Below are positions 23,912-33,722 of a stretch of DNA of 64,000 nucleotides, in pieces (position 1 is the first letter of the stretch; each line of letters starts with the position of its first letter). The DNA comes from Bosea sp. 29B. Lineage in GTDB: Bacteria > Pseudomonadota > Alphaproteobacteria > Rhizobiales > Beijerinckiaceae. Where the stretch lies: positions 6,045,583 to 6,109,582 of the forward strand of contig NZ_LR733817.1 in the NCBI RefSeq assembly GCF_902506165.1, read 5' to 3'. The position numbers and the translations under genes are program-made. The notes under the pieces were generated by a model. The model was not told where the DNA came from. It searched no databases and was given only the letters and a program-made list of their open reading frames with translations.

Positions 23912-26416
23912 ATGAGCGCAAGCACGGCACCGAGCGCGATCGACCGCTCCGACCGGCCCGGCCATGTCGGCATCATTCTTTTGGTCGCGGGCCTCCTGGT
24001 CGGCGCCGCGATCGCGCTCGGCTTCATCGCCAATGAATGGGCCCAGCCGCTGATCCTCGGCCTGCTCGCTTTGCTCTCGGTCGTCGGGGTGTTCTGCCTG
24101 TTCGCCTTCGCGATCGGGCTGATCCAGTTCGCCGGCCGCTCTGCCCGCAACGACCTGACCAAAGCGATCGTCGACGGCGCCGAGGACGGCGTCGTCGTCA
24201 CCGAGGGCGAGAACCGCATCGTCTACGCCAACGAGGCCTATCTCGCCTTCGCCGGCGCCCGCAACGCCAGCGAGATCGCCCCGGTCGAGCGCCTGTTCAA
24301 GGGCCGCGCCGAGGTCTCCGAGGCGATCTACCGCCTCGCCACCGCCGCCCGCGCCGGCCGCCGGCTGTCGGAGGAGATCCGGCTGGAACCAGCGCTGAAC
24401 GAGCGCGGCGCCGTCGGCTGGTACCGGGTGCGCGTCACGCCGATCACCCGCGCCGGCCGCCCGGCCTGCAAATGGAGCGTCGCCGACGTCACGCCCGAGC
24501 GCGAGCGCCAGGAGAACGCCTTCCAGGAATTGCAGCACGCGATCGATTATCTCGACCACGCGCCGGCCGGCTTCCTGTCGATCGACGCCGACAGCGAGGT
24601 GCCCTATCTCAACGCCACGCTCGCCGGCTGGCTCGACTATGATCTCGCCCGCTTCGGCTCCGGCGGCCTGCAGCTGGACGACATCGCCTCGCCCAACGCC
24701 GCAGCATTGATCCAGGCCATTCGCGGCCAGCCCGGCGATGTCCGCATCGAGGTGCTCGACGTCGACCTGCGCCGCCGCAACGGCCAATCGCTGCCGGTCC
24801 GGCTGCACCACCAGGTCGCCTTCGGGCAGGACGGACGCGCCGGCGCCTCGCGCACCCTCGTGCTCAATCGCGCTGCCGGCGAAGCCGGCGCCGACCGTCA
24901 CACCGACGCCGAGGCGCGCTTCGCCCGCTTCTTCCATGCGACGCCGATGGCGATCGCGACCGTCGACCGCCATGGCGCGATCCTGCGCTCGAACGCGTCC
25001 TTCGCCCGCCTGATGCAAGGCCAGGCCCAGCCAGCGACCATCCAGGAGCTGGTCAATGGCAACGGCGCCTTCGCCCAGGCCTTCGACGCCGCGCTCGCAG
25101 GCAAGGGCGAGATCGCCCCGCTCGATGTGGCGCTATCAGGCGAGGATGGTCGCTCGGCAAGGCTCTATCTGTCGCCGGTCCCGGCGAGCGAGGACGCCGA
25201 TGGCGAGCGTGCCATCGTCTATGCGCTGGAGACCACGGCCGAGCGCAAACTCAAGGACAATATGGACCAGGCCGGCAAGATGCAGGCGGTCGGCCAGCTC
25301 GCCGGCGGCATCGCGCACGACTTCAACAACGTGCTGCAGGTCATCATCAACGCCTCGGAATTCCTGCTCGCCAGCCACAAGCCGACCGACCCGTCCTTCC
25401 CGGACATCATGCAGATCAAGCAGAACGCCTATCGGGCGGCCTCCCTGGTCCGGCAATTGCTCGCCTTCTCGCGTCGGCAGACGCTGCGCCCGCAGGTTCT
25501 GGCCCTCGGCGACGTGCTCTCCGACCTCTCGCTGATGCTGAAGCGCGTCGTCGCCGACAAGATCTCGCTCGATGTCCGCCAGGGCCGCGATCTCTGGCCG
25601 GTCAAGGCCGATCTCGGCCAGCTCGAGCAGGTCGTGGTCAATCTCGCCGTCAACGCCCGCGACGCCATGCAGGGCGGCGGCAAGCTCCAGGTCCGCACCC
25701 GCAACGTGCCGGCGGCCGAGATCGGCGAACTCGGCTACGACGCCCTCCCCGCGACCGATTACGTCCTGCTCGAGGTGGAGGACAGCGGCACCGGCATCTC
25801 GCCGGAGCATCTGGAGAAGATCTTCGAGCCGTTCTTCACCACCAAGGATGTCGGCAAGGGCACGGGCCTCGGCCTTTCCATGGTCTACGGCATCGTCAAG
25901 CAGACCGGCGGTTTCGTCTTCTGCGATTCCGTCGTCGGACGCGGCACCAATTTCCGCATCTTCCTGCCGCGCTATATCCCGACGGAAGAGGATATCGCCG
26001 CCGAGGCCGCTGCAAAGGAGGCGCCGAAGAAGGCTGCCGCCGATCATACGGGCGCGGGCGTCATCCTCCTGGTCGAGGACGAGGATGCGGTGCGCGCCCT
26101 CAACGCTCGCATGCTGGTCTCGCGCGGCTACACCGTCCATGAAGCAGCCTCAGGCGTCGAGGCGCTCGACCAGTTCCAGAAGCACGAGGGCAAGATCGAC
26201 CTCGTCATCTCCGATGTCGTCATGCCCGAGATGGACGGGCCGACCCTGCTCGGCGAACTGCGCAAGCGCAGCCCGTCGACCAAGGTCGTCTTCGTCTCCG
26301 GCTATGCCGAGGAGGCCTTCCGCAAGAACCTGCCGGAAGGAGAGGATTTCCACTTCCTGCCCAAGCCCTTCACGATGAAGCAGCTCGTCGAGACGGTGAA
26401 GGCGGCGATGAGCTAG
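23912..26416 (+). CDS. cckA: cell-cycle hybrid histidine kinase CckA
   Basis: Hybrid kinase of 834 residues. In Caulobacter and rhizobia CckA passes phosphate through ChpT to the cell-cycle and motility regulator CtrA. Seen: two membrane spans (about 22-70), two or three PAS-like sensor regions (about 80-440), a DHp helix with phospho-accepting His469 in [11 protein letters not shown], an ATPase domain ([30 protein letters not shown]), and a C-terminal receiver with phospho-accepting Asp768 in [10 protein letters not shown]. It sits directly behind flhB, as in several Hyphomicrobiales. Several flagellar promoters in the window carry CtrA-type boxes, which fits this assignment. Confidence 0.92.
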   Translation: MSASTAPSAIDRSDRPGHVGIILLVAGLLVGAAIALGFIANEWAQPLILGLLALLSVVGVFCLFAFAIGLIQFAGRSARNDLTKAIVDGAEDGVVVTEGENRIVYANEAYLAFAGARNASEIAPVERLFKGRAEVSEAIYRLATAARAGRRLSEEIRLEPALNERGAVGWYRVRVTPITRAGRPACKWSVADVTPERERQENAFQELQHAIDYLDHAPAGFLSIDADSEVPYLNATLAGWLDYDLARFGSGGLQLDDIASPNAAALIQAIRGQPGDVRIEVLDVDLRRRNGQSLPVRLHHQVAFGQDGRAGASRTLVLNRAAGEAGADRHTDAEARFARFFHATPMAIATVDRHGAILRSNASFARLMQGQAQPATIQELVNGNGAFAQAFDAALAGKGEIAPLDVALSGEDGRSARLYLSPVPASEDADGERAIVYALETTAERKLKDNMDQAGKMQAVGQLAGGIAHDFNNVLQVIINASEFLLASHKPTDPSFPDIMQIKQNAYRAASLVRQLLAFSRRQTLRPQVLALGDVLSDLSLMLKRVVADKISLDVRQGRDLWPVKADLGQLEQVVVNLAVNARDAMQGGGKLQVRTRNVPAAEIGELGYDALPATDYVLLEVEDSGTGISPEHLEKIFEPFFTTKDVGKGTGLGLSMVYGIVKQTGGFVFCDSVVGRGTNFRIFLPRYIPTEEDIAAEAAAKEAPKKAAADHTGAGVILLVEDEDAVRALNARMLVSRGYTVHEAASGVEALDQFQKHEGKIDLVISDVVMPEMDGPTLLGELRKRSPSTKVVFVSGYAEEAFRKNLPEGEDFHFLPKPFTMKQLVETVKAAMS

Positions 26417-26500
26417 CAGTTGCGGCGGCCAGAGGGTCGCCTGCAGTGCTCAGCCCTTGCCGCCTGCTTCGACCGGCGGCTCGGCGCGCTGACCTGCGCC

Positions 26501-27238
26501 TCAGGCCTTCTGCGCCCGGATCAGCATATGCGGGCGGAAGCGCGGGAACAGGTATTCGAAGCTCCGGAACGGCAGCTTCTTCAGGCTTTCCGACGGGCTC
26601 TGCCAGAGCATCTCGACCTCGACGAGCTTCAAGCCGGCTTCCCGGAGGCAAGCCTCCAGCTCCGGCCGCGTATACTCGCGCCGGTGGACGTATTCGTGCT
26701 CGAAATCGACCTCGGCGAAGAGATCCTTCGGCAAGGCGACGATCGAGCGATTGAAGATCAGCTTCAAGATGTTCCGCAGCCGCGCGAAATTGTCGGTGGT
26801 GATAAAGATCTGGCCGTTCTCCGACAGCGCCGAGCGCAGCTTGCGCAGGATCCTCGTCGGATCGATGCGCAGATGCTCGATATTGTCGAACCAGAACACC
26901 GCATCGACGCCGTCGAGCGGTGAGACCCAGTCCGGCGCCGAGATGTCGCCGGCAAACATTCCGGCGAAATTGCCGTAGAGATCGTTCTCGATCGCCAGGG
27001 TCTCGGCGAAATCGACTACGAAGACCGAAGCATCCAGATGTTTCTGGACGATTTCCTCGACGAAAGCGCCGCCGGCTCCAAGGGACAGGACACGAGGACT
27101 GCGCCCCAGCGCGCTCAACGCCATGTTCGCCGAGCGAAACTGCCGATAGAAGCTGCTTTCGAAATAGGACTTCATATGGAACTTGCGCTTTTCCAGATCG
27201 ATCGACGACCTGAAATCATTCGGCGACAGCGCATTCAT
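26501..27238 (-). CDS. class I SAM-dependent methyltransferase
   Basis: Putative methyltransferase of 245 residues. The glycine-rich SAM-binding loop is VLSLGAGGAFVEEIV, followed by an acidic end of strand 2 (VFVVDFAE), GDISAPDW and an FWFDNIEHL segment in the place of motif II; the later half (YTRPELEACLREAGLKLVEVE) is typical of the fold. The ATG at 27238 is chosen for its GGAAGG site; an in-frame start at 27256 adds 6 residues. It converges on cckA and is divergent from the efflux operon. Substrate unknown; natural-product, sugar or lipid methylation are all possible. Confidence 0.75.
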   Translation of the reverse strand: MNALSPNDFRSSIDLEKRKFHMKSYFESSFYRQFRSANMALSALGRSPRVLSLGAGGAFVEEIVQKHLDASVFVVDFAETLAIENDLYGNFAGMFAGDISAPDWVSPLDGVDAVFWFDNIEHLRIDPTRILRKLRSALSENGQIFITTDNFARLRNILKLIFNRSIVALPKDLFAEVDFEHEYVHRREYTRPELEACLREAGLKLVEVEMLWQSPSESLKKLPFRSFEYLFPRFRPHMLIRAQKA

Positions 27239-27493
27239 GCAGCGCAACCTTCCCAAGCACTCACCAGCAGGCAGATAGCGCAGACAGATTAAATAATTGC
27301 CCCCGGGATCGTAGAATTGGTGCCTATCCGATCAAGAAACCGTGCGCCTTCGCTCCGCGTTTTGACGGAGCGCTATCCGGCTGCTGCTCGCCGCGCCCTT
27401 CGCCAGCATTACGAAGAGTTCATCCGGCGGACAGGCCCCCTGCGGCGGGAGGCGGTAAAGTAGCGCGTGGACAGCGCCGCGCCGGGGCCTTCG

Positions 27494-28639
27494 ATGAAAC
27501 GTTACGCGATCATAGCCCTCCTGGTGGCCATCGCCGCCTTTGCCGCCTGGCGCGTGATCAGGCCGCAGGACGGCCCTGAGCAGGCCCATGCCGAGCGCCG
27601 CGCCGGCCCCATGGCCAGCCCGGTCACGACGGTGCTCGCCGACCGCGCCGATATTCCGGTTACACGCCGCTCGATCGGCTTCGCCGAGCCGGTCGCCATC
27701 GTCGCGGTCAAGTCCCGCCTCGACGGCGTCATCGCCGACATGCACGTCAAGGAGGGCCAGGAGGTCAAGCAGGGCGACCTGCTCTTCACCCTCGACGATC
27801 GCGAGCTCAAGGCGCAGGTCGCCCGCGACGAGGCCAATGTCGAGCGCGACAGAGCGACCGTGGCGCAAAAGCGCGCCGACCTCGCCCGCCAGAAGAGCCT
27901 CGTCGACAAGGGCGCAGGCACGCAGCAGGCGCTCGACCAGGCCACCGCCGACGAGGCCGTCGCCAACGCCGCCGTCAAGGCGGACGAGGCGACCCTCGCG
28001 CTCGACCGGGTCCGGCTCGGCTACACCACGATCACCGCCCCGATCTCCGGCCGGCTCGGCGCCATCACCGCGACGCCGGGCAATGCGGTGCGCGCCAATG
28101 ACGCCAGCAGCAACCTCGTGACGGTGACCGAGCTCGCCCCGATCCGCGTCACCTTCACCTTGCCCGAGCGCGACCTGACCTTGCTGCAGGCGGCGGCGAA
28201 GGCATCGACGCCGGCCAAGGTCACCGCCTACGCCTCCGGCACGCGCGAGGAGCTCGCCACCGGCGACCTCTCCTTCATCGATTCCGCCGTCGACATCCCC
28301 TCCGGCACGGTCAGCGTCAAGGCGCTGTTCGCCAACGATCCGCACCGGCTCTGGCCGGGGCAATATGTCGACGTCGTCATCCAGCTCGGCATGATGCCCG
28401 GCTCGGTCACGGTGCCGTCGGTTGCGCTGCAGGAAGGGCAGAAGGGCCCGTTCGTCTACGTCACCAAACCCGACGACACGGTCGAGGCGAGGCCGGTCAA
28501 GGTCGCCTCCAACGAGAACGGCGTCGCCGCGCTCGCCTCGGGCCTGTCTCAGGACGAGAAGGTCGTCACCGAAGGCCAGTCGCGCCTGGCGCCGGGCGCC
28601 AGGATCAGGCTTACCGCCCCGCAAACCAGCAAGCCGTGA
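27494..28639 (+). CDS. RND efflux periplasmic adaptor subunit
   Basis: Membrane fusion protein of the AcrA/MexA (HlyD) family, linking an inner-membrane RND pump to an outer-membrane channel. It has 381 residues from ATG 27494, which opens a membrane anchor (YAIIALLVAIAAFAAW); a GTG at 27467 would add 9 residues. Seen: the lipoyl half VKSRLDGVIADMHVKEGQEVKQG, a coiled-coil hairpin (about 105-165), the second lipoyl part LGYTTITAPISGRLG, and the beta-barrel segment YVDVVIQLG. It lies 9 bases before the RND pump gene and forms an operon with it. Confidence 0.92.
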   Translation: MKRYAIIALLVAIAAFAAWRVIRPQDGPEQAHAERRAGPMASPVTTVLADRADIPVTRRSIGFAEPVAIVAVKSRLDGVIADMHVKEGQEVKQGDLLFTLDDRELKAQVARDEANVERDRATVAQKRADLARQKSLVDKGAGTQQALDQATADEAVANAAVKADEATLALDRVRLGYTTITAPISGRLGAITATPGNAVRANDASSNLVTVTELAPIRVTFTLPERDLTLLQAAAKASTPAKVTAYASGTREELATGDLSFIDSAVDIPSGTVSVKALFANDPHRLWPGQYVDVVIQLGMMPGSVTVPSVALQEGQKGPFVYVTKPDDTVEARPVKVASNENGVAALASGLSQDEKVVTEGQSRLAPGARIRLTAPQTSKP

Positions 28640-28648
28640 GGGCGCGCC

Positions 28649-31600
28649 ATGTCGGTCTCTGCCTTCTGCATCCGCCACCCTGTCGCGACGATCCTGATGT
28701 CGTGCGCGCTCATCCTCGGCGGCCTCTTCTCCTGGCGCTCGCTGCCGGTCGCGGCGCTTCCACGCGCCGAGTTCCCGGTCGTCAACGTCTCCGCGCAATT
28801 ACCGGGCGCCTCGCCCGAAATCATGGCGACCTCGGTCGCGACGCCGCTGATCAAGCAGTTCGCCACCATCGCCGGCATCGATTCGATCGCGACCACCAAC
28901 GCGCTAGGCAACACCTCGATCGCGATCCAGTTCGCGCTCGACCGTGACATCGACGCGGCGGCGGCCGACGTCCAGGCGGCGATCGCGCGGACCCAGCGCC
29001 AGCTCCCGGTCGACATGACGACGCCGCCGAGCTACCGCAAGTTCAATCCTGCCGACGCCCCGATCCTGCTGCTGGCGCTGAAGAGCGAGGTCACGCCGCT
29101 CTCCAGGATCGACGCCTTCGTCCAGCAGGTGCTCTCGCCGACGCTGTCCACCGTCGAGGGCGTAGCGCAGGTCCAGATCTTCGGCAGCCAGAAATACGCG
29201 GTCCGCATCCAGGTCGACCCGACCGCGCTGGCCGCCCGCGGCATCGGCATCAACGAATTGCAGGCGGCGATCACCGCCGCCAACGTCAACACCCCGGTCG
29301 GCACCATGCAGTCCGGCCCGCAGCAATTGACGCTGGAAGCGCAGACCCAGCTCGCCGATGCCGGCCATTTCGCCGATATCATCATCGCTACCCGCGACGG
29401 CCGCCCTGTCCGGCTCGGCGATGTCGCCAAGGTGATCGACTCTGTCGAGAACCTGCAGCTCGCCAGCTGGTATGACGGCTCGCGCGCCCTCGTCGTCGCG
29501 GTCTTCCGCCAGCCCGACGCCAACACGGTCGAGGTCGTCGACCGGGTCAAGACCGCGATCGGCCAGATGCAGTCGCTGCTGCCGCCGGCGACGACGCTCG
29601 GCTTGCTCAACGACCGTTCCGCCTCGATCCGCCAGGCGGTCGAGGATGTGCAATTCACCCTCGGGCTGACGATCGTGCTGGTCGTCGCGGTGATCTTCCT
29701 GTTCCTGCGCCGCTTCACCGCGACACTGATCCCGGCGGTAGCGGTGCCGATCTCACTGATCGCGACGCTGGGCGCGATGTATCTGCTCGATTTCTCGATC
29801 GACAACATCTCGCTGCTCGGCCTGACGCTGGCCGTCGGCCTCGTCGTCGACGATGCGATCGTCATGCTCGAGAACATCGTCCGGCATATGGAGGAAGACG
29901 GGCTTTCCGCCTTCGACGCGGCGCTCAAGGGCTCGAGCGAGATCGGCTTCACAATCATCTCGATCTCGCTCTCGCTGGTCGCGGTGTTCATCCCGGTGCT
30001 GCTGATGGGCGGCGTGATCGGGCGCGTCTTCAACGAGTTCGCGGTGGTCGTCACCGTCGCCATCCTCGCCTCGGCCTTCGTCTCGCTGACGCTGACGCCG
30101 ATGATGTGCGCCCGGCTCAGCGCGAGCGCAGCAGGTCATGCTGAGTCTGGAAAGAAGGACCGGCTCGCCTTCCTCGAACGCGGCTTCGACGCCGTGCTCG
30201 GCGCCTATCGCTCCGGGCTCGACCTCAGCCTGAAATACCGCCGCACCGTGCTGATGCTCTTCCTCGCCAGCGTCGCCGCCAGCGCCTGGCTGGTAGTGAC
30301 CATTCCCAAGGGCTTCTTCCCGCAGGAGGACATCGGCCAGCTCCAGGTCGCGACCGAAGCGCGCCAGGACATCTCCTTCGACGCAATGTCGGCGTTGCAG
30401 CAGAAGGTCGAGGAGGTCTTCCGGCGCTCGCCCTATGTCACCCATGTCGCCTCGACCATCGGTTCCGGCGGCCAGTCGAGCAGCCTCAATGCCGGGCGGC
30501 TCTTCGTCGAGTTGAAGCCGAAGGACCAGCGCCCGCCGTTGCAGCAGATGCTCGCGGGGCTGCGCCGAGAGCTCGCCGCCATCCCCGGCATCGCGACCTA
30601 TATGTCGCCGGTGCAGAACCTCAACATCGGCGCGCGCTCCTCGAAGAGCCAGTACCAGTTCGTGATGCAGTCGATCGACCAGGCCGCGCTCTCCGACTGG
30701 TCGGGCAAGATGCTGGACGCGCTGCAACACGACCCGCTCTTCGTCGACGTCACCACGGACCTGCAGAACAAGGCGCTGCTCGCCAACCTCGTCGTCGACC
30801 GGGCCAAGGCGCAGTCGCTCGGCATCAGCGCCGACGTACTGCGCTCCAGCCTCTATTCCGGCTTCGGCGTGCGCCAGATCTCGACGATCTACACCACCAG
30901 CGACAGCTATCAGGTCATCATCGAGTTCAACCCCGACATCCAATGGTCGAACGATCGGCTCGACCAGGTCCGCTTCCGCTCCTCCTCGGGCGCGCTCGTC
31001 CCGCTCGGCACCTTCGCAAGGATCGAGCGCAAGGCCGGCCCGCTCACGGTCAACCAGCTCGGCCAGCTCCCGGCCGTCACCCTCTCCTTCAACCTGCCGG
31101 CCGGCCGGGCGCTCGGCGAAGCCGTGCAGCGCATCGATGTAATCAAGGCCGAGCTCGGCCTGCCGCCGCAGATCGGCACCAGCTTCGCCGGCGTCGCCAA
31201 GACCTTCGAGCAATCGCTCGGCAATCAGGGCCTGCTGATCGCCGGCGCGGTGCTGACGATCTACATCGTGCTCGGCATCCTCTATGAGAGCTTCATCCAC
31301 CCGCTGACCATCCTGACCGGCCTGCCGGCGGCAGCGCTCGGCGCGCTCTTGACGCTGAAGCTCTTCGGCCTCGACCTCTCGGTCATCGCCGTGATCGGGC
31401 TGCTGATGCTGATCGGCATCGTCAAGAAGAACGCGATCATGATGATCGATGTCGCGCTCGAACTGCAGCGCGCCGGCGAGCCGCCCGACACCGCGATCCG
31501 CGAAGCCTGTCTGCGCCGCTTCCGGCCGATCATCATGACGACACTGGCGGCGATCCTCGGCGCCCTGCCGATCGCGATCGGCGCCGGCGCCAGCGCCGAG

Positions 31601-31771
31601 CTGCGCCAGCCGCTCGGCCTCGCTGTGGTCGGCGGGCTGATCGTCTCGCAGGTGCTGACCCTGTTCATCACCCCCGTGATCTTCCTGTTCATGGAAGGGC
31701 TCTCGCGGCGGCTGGGCAGCAAGGGAGCGAAGGCGCCCGCCCCGGCGGAAACATCCCAGGCGACAGGTTGA
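28649..31771 (+). CDS. RND-family efflux transporter permease
   Basis: Inner-membrane proton-driven efflux pump of 1040 residues, the full AcrB/MdtB-type length with two repeats of six helices and two large periplasmic loops. Seen: N-terminal FCIRHPVATILMSCALILGG, the proton-relay helix LAVGLVVDDAIVMLEN, GGVIGRVFNEFAV, and in the second half VIGLLMLIGIVKKNAIMMID and ACLRRFRPIIMTTLAAILG. Sequence style is closest to the MdtB/C and 'multidrug RND permease' group. No outer-membrane factor or local regulator is adjacent, so it probably borrows a TolC-like channel. Substrate unknown. Confidence 0.94.
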   Translation: MSVSAFCIRHPVATILMSCALILGGLFSWRSLPVAALPRAEFPVVNVSAQLPGASPEIMATSVATPLIKQFATIAGIDSIATTNALGNTSIAIQFALDRDIDAAAADVQAAIARTQRQLPVDMTTPPSYRKFNPADAPILLLALKSEVTPLSRIDAFVQQVLSPTLSTVEGVAQVQIFGSQKYAVRIQVDPTALAARGIGINELQAAITAANVNTPVGTMQSGPQQLTLEAQTQLADAGHFADIIIATRDGRPVRLGDVAKVIDSVENLQLASWYDGSRALVVAVFRQPDANTVEVVDRVKTAIGQMQSLLPPATTLGLLNDRSASIRQAVEDVQFTLGLTIVLVVAVIFLFLRRFTATLIPAVAVPISLIATLGAMYLLDFSIDNISLLGLTLAVGLVVDDAIVMLENIVRHMEEDGLSAFDAALKGSSEIGFTIISISLSLVAVFIPVLLMGGVIGRVFNEFAVVVTVAILASAFVSLTLTPMMCARLSASAAGHAESGKKDRLAFLERGFDAVLGAYRSGLDLSLKYRRTVLMLFLASVAASAWLVVTIPKGFFPQEDIGQLQVATEARQDISFDAMSALQQKVEEVFRRSPYVTHVASTIGSGGQSSSLNAGRLFVELKPKDQRPPLQQMLAGLRRELAAIPGIATYMSPVQNLNIGARSSKSQYQFVMQSIDQAALSDWSGKMLDALQHDPLFVDVTTDLQNKALLANLVVDRAKAQSLGISADVLRSSLYSGFGVRQISTIYTTSDSYQVIIEFNPDIQWSNDRLDQVRFRSSSGALVPLGTFARIERKAGPLTVNQLGQLPAVTLSFNLPAGRALGEAVQRIDVIKAELGLPPQIGTSFAGVAKTFEQSLGNQGLLIAGAVLTIYIVLGILYESFIHPLTILTGLPAAALGALLTLKLFGLDLSVIAVIGLLMLIGIVKKNAIMMIDVALELQRAGEPPDTAIREACLRRFRPIIMTTLAAILGALPIAIGAGASAELRQPLGLAVVGGLIVSQVLTLFITPVIFLFMEGLSRRLGSKGAKAPAPAETSQATG

Positions 31772-31901
31772 TCAGCTCCCAGACTGCGCGGGCGGTTTGC
31801 CAACAGCGCTTTGCGAGATTTGCTGTGCCCTCGGGCGCCCCTTCGGCCGAGTGTGCGCAAAGCCTGGCTTCGAAAGCCTGCGCCAGCACGGGAGGGTAAA
31901 C

Positions 31902-32375
31902 ATGACGCAGATGCCGAAGGGGCGCGAGGCACCGCCGGACGAACCTGCCCTCGATTTTCGCGGCGTCGTGCTCTCGCCGCAGAAGGAGCTTGTCCGGATC
32001 TTCTACAAGGAGATGTGGGACCACGCCGACAAATCACTGATCCCGCGGATTTTTCACGAGGACTTCACCTTTCGCGGCTCGCTCGGGCCGGTCCTGCGCG
32101 GCCATCGCGAATTCGCCGGCTATGTCGACTGGGTCACCGGTTCGCTCGGCGACTACACCTCGGACATCCTGGCACTGGTCGAGGAAGGCAACCGCGTCTT
32201 CGGGCGCTTGCGCTTCCACGGCTTCCATCGCCGCGAGATGTTCGGGTTGCCGCCGAGCGGCCGCCATGTCTGGTGGCATGGCGCACCGGCCTTCACCTTC
32301 GAGGACGGCCTCGTGCGCGACCTCTTCGTGCTCGGCGACATCCACGGCCTGATCGGGCGCCTGGAGCAGGGCTGA
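31902..32375 (+). CDS. SnoaL-like / ester cyclase family protein
   Basis: Small protein of 157 residues of the NTF2-like SnoaL (ester cyclase) fold. The ATG at 31902 is chosen because GGGAGGG lies 6 bases upstream; the frame continues upstream without homology. Seen: the typical NTF2-like opening ELVRIFYKEMWDHADKSLIP then IFHEDFTFRGSLGP, RGHREFAGYVDWV, and a C-terminal beta part with VWWHGAPAFTFEDGLVRDLF. NTF2-like folds range from isomerases to simple binding proteins, so a reaction cannot be named. It converges on the DUF1330/crotonase pair with 11 bases between stops. Confidence 0.75.
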   Translation: MTQMPKGREAPPDEPALDFRGVVLSPQKELVRIFYKEMWDHADKSLIPRIFHEDFTFRGSLGPVLRGHREFAGYVDWVTGSLGDYTSDILALVEEGNRVFGRLRFHGFHRREMFGLPPSGRHVWWHGAPAFTFEDGLVRDLFVLGDIHGLIGRLEQG

Positions 32376-32386
32376 GTGGCCCCGCC

Positions 32387-32806
32387 CTATCCCGCGAAGG
32401 TCACGCCCGCCTCCCGCGATTCCAGGCGGATCAGGCGGCAATCCTTCACCGCTGCCTGCCGATGCATCATCGCCTCGCGATAGATCGGATCGCGGAACAT
32501 CGCGGCGAAGGCCTCGACGCTGGGATATTCGGCGATGAAGCAGATATCCCAGCGCTCGCCCCTCGGGCCGATCAGGGTCTGCTCGAAGCCGCCGCGCCAG
32601 AGGATCCGCCCGCCGAGCCGCGTCAGCACCGGCGCGCTGATCCGGCCATAGGCGGCGAAAGCCTCGCGGCCGCCGCCATGCGGTCCGTCCGGGTACTGCG
32701 CCTCGGCATTGAGCCGGATCAGGTTCAGCATCTGCACCGGCCCCGGCCGGTCATCGGCACGGAAGGCGGCGAAGGCCTCGCGGCTGAAGCTCGCATGGTC
32801 GCTCAT
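32387..32806 (-). CDS. DUF1330 domain protein
   Basis: Protein of 139 residues with a DUF1330-type (dimeric alpha/beta barrel) fold. Seen: PVQMLNLIRLNAEA near the start, AYGRISAPVLTRLGGRILWRG, and the C-terminal ICFIAEYPSVEAFAAMFRDPIYREAMMHR, which is the DUF1330 signature (WD..v.i.YPs.eaf..m..d..Y). No biochemical role is established for the family. It follows the enoyl-CoA hydratase gene after 10 bases on the same strand, so the two are probably co-transcribed under the divergent TetR. Confidence 0.82.
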   Translation of the reverse strand: MSDHASFSREAFAAFRADDRPGPVQMLNLIRLNAEAQYPDGPHGGGREAFAAYGRISAPVLTRLGGRILWRGGFEQTLIGPRGERWDICFIAEYPSVEAFAAMFRDPIYREAMMHRQAAVKDCRLIRLESREAGVTFAG

Positions 32807-32816
32807 GCCCGCTTCC

Positions 32817-33638
32817 TCACCCGGCCTTGGCGACCAGCGACCAGTCGCCGGAATAGACCGGCTGCCGCCGCGCCATCCAGGCGTCGAGCCCCTCGCGCAG
32901 ATCGGCCGTCGGCGCGACGCGGGCGAACTGCTCGCTCTCGATCAGCAATCCTTCGGCGATGCTGGCATTGATGCCGCGCGTCACCGCCGTGAGGATGCTC
33001 GCCGCCGCCAACGAAGAATGTCGCAGGATGCGAGCTGCCAGCGCCTGCGCCGACGGCAGCAGCGCCTCATGCGGCACCACCGCGTTGATCAGCCCCATAT
33101 CGAGCGCCCGCTGCGGCGTGAACGGATCGCCGGTCAGGAGCAGCTCCATCGCGCGCTTGCGGCCGGCCAGCCGCGGCAGGCGCTGCGTCCCGCCGAAGGT
33201 CGGCGGCATGCCGAGATTGATCTCCGGCTTGGCGAACATCGCCCGCTCGCTGGCGATGGCGAGCGGCACCGCCTCGGTGACCTCGCAGCCGCCGCCATAG
33301 GCGAGCCCGTTCACCGCCGCGATCACCGGCTTGCCGAAGGCTTCCAGCCGCGCCGTCAGCTTTTGCCCGCGGCGGACGAAATCGCGCACCGCCTGCTCCG
33401 GCCCGGCCGCGACGCTCCGCGAGAACTCGGGAATGTCGCCACCGGCCGAGAAGGCGCGCTCGCCGGCGCCGGTCAGGATCACGGCGCGGATGGACGGGTC
33501 GACCTCGATCGCATCGAGCAGCTCGAGCAGGCGGTCGATCAGCCCGTAGCTCAGCGCGTTGAGCTTCTCGGGCCGGTTCAGCGTCAGCGTCGCGATCGCC
33601 TCGCGCTGTTGAATCAGGACGGGATCATTCTCGGGCAT
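32817..33638 (-). CDS. enoyl-CoA hydratase/isomerase family protein
   Basis: Crotonase-family enzyme of 273 residues, expected to act on an acyl-CoA (hydration, isomerisation or related). Seen: NRPEKLNALS, the oxyanion-hole part FSAGGDIPEF, GLAYGGGCEV carrying the first catalytic glutamate (E119), and KPEINLGMPPTFGGTQRLPR carrying the second (E139); with both glutamates present it is a candidate hydratase. The ATG at 33638 is used; the frame upstream is a shadow of the divergent regulator. It is transcribed away from a TetR gene and probably shares its operator. Confidence 0.9.
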   Translation of the reverse strand: MPENDPVLIQQREAIATLTLNRPEKLNALSYGLIDRLLELLDAIEVDPSIRAVILTGAGERAFSAGGDIPEFSRSVAAGPEQAVRDFVRRGQKLTARLEAFGKPVIAAVNGLAYGGGCEVTEAVPLAIASERAMFAKPEINLGMPPTFGGTQRLPRLAGRKRAMELLLTGDPFTPQRALDMGLINAVVPHEALLPSAQALAARILRHSSLAAASILTAVTRGINASIAEGLLIESEQFARVAPTADLREGLDAWMARRQPVYSGDWSLVAKAG

Positions 33639-33692
33639 GGCCTTGGCCTTCTTCCGGTTTCGACCGGTCGAAGCTGCGCCCCAGACTTGACG

Positions 33693-33718
33693 ATGTATAC
33701 TACCTGTACGGTATACAT
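33693..33718. promoter_or_regulatory. candidate TetR operator (ATGTATAC-N10-GTATACAT)
   Basis: Perfect 8-base inverted repeat, arms 33693-33700 and 33711-33718 around a 10-base spacer. It overlaps the likely -10 element TATACT (33696-33701) and reaches the first possible start codon (33717) of the TetR gene. It lies 55 bases upstream of the divergent enoyl-CoA hydratase gene. Binding here would block both directions. Confidence 0.65.
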
Positions 33719-33722
33719 GGGC

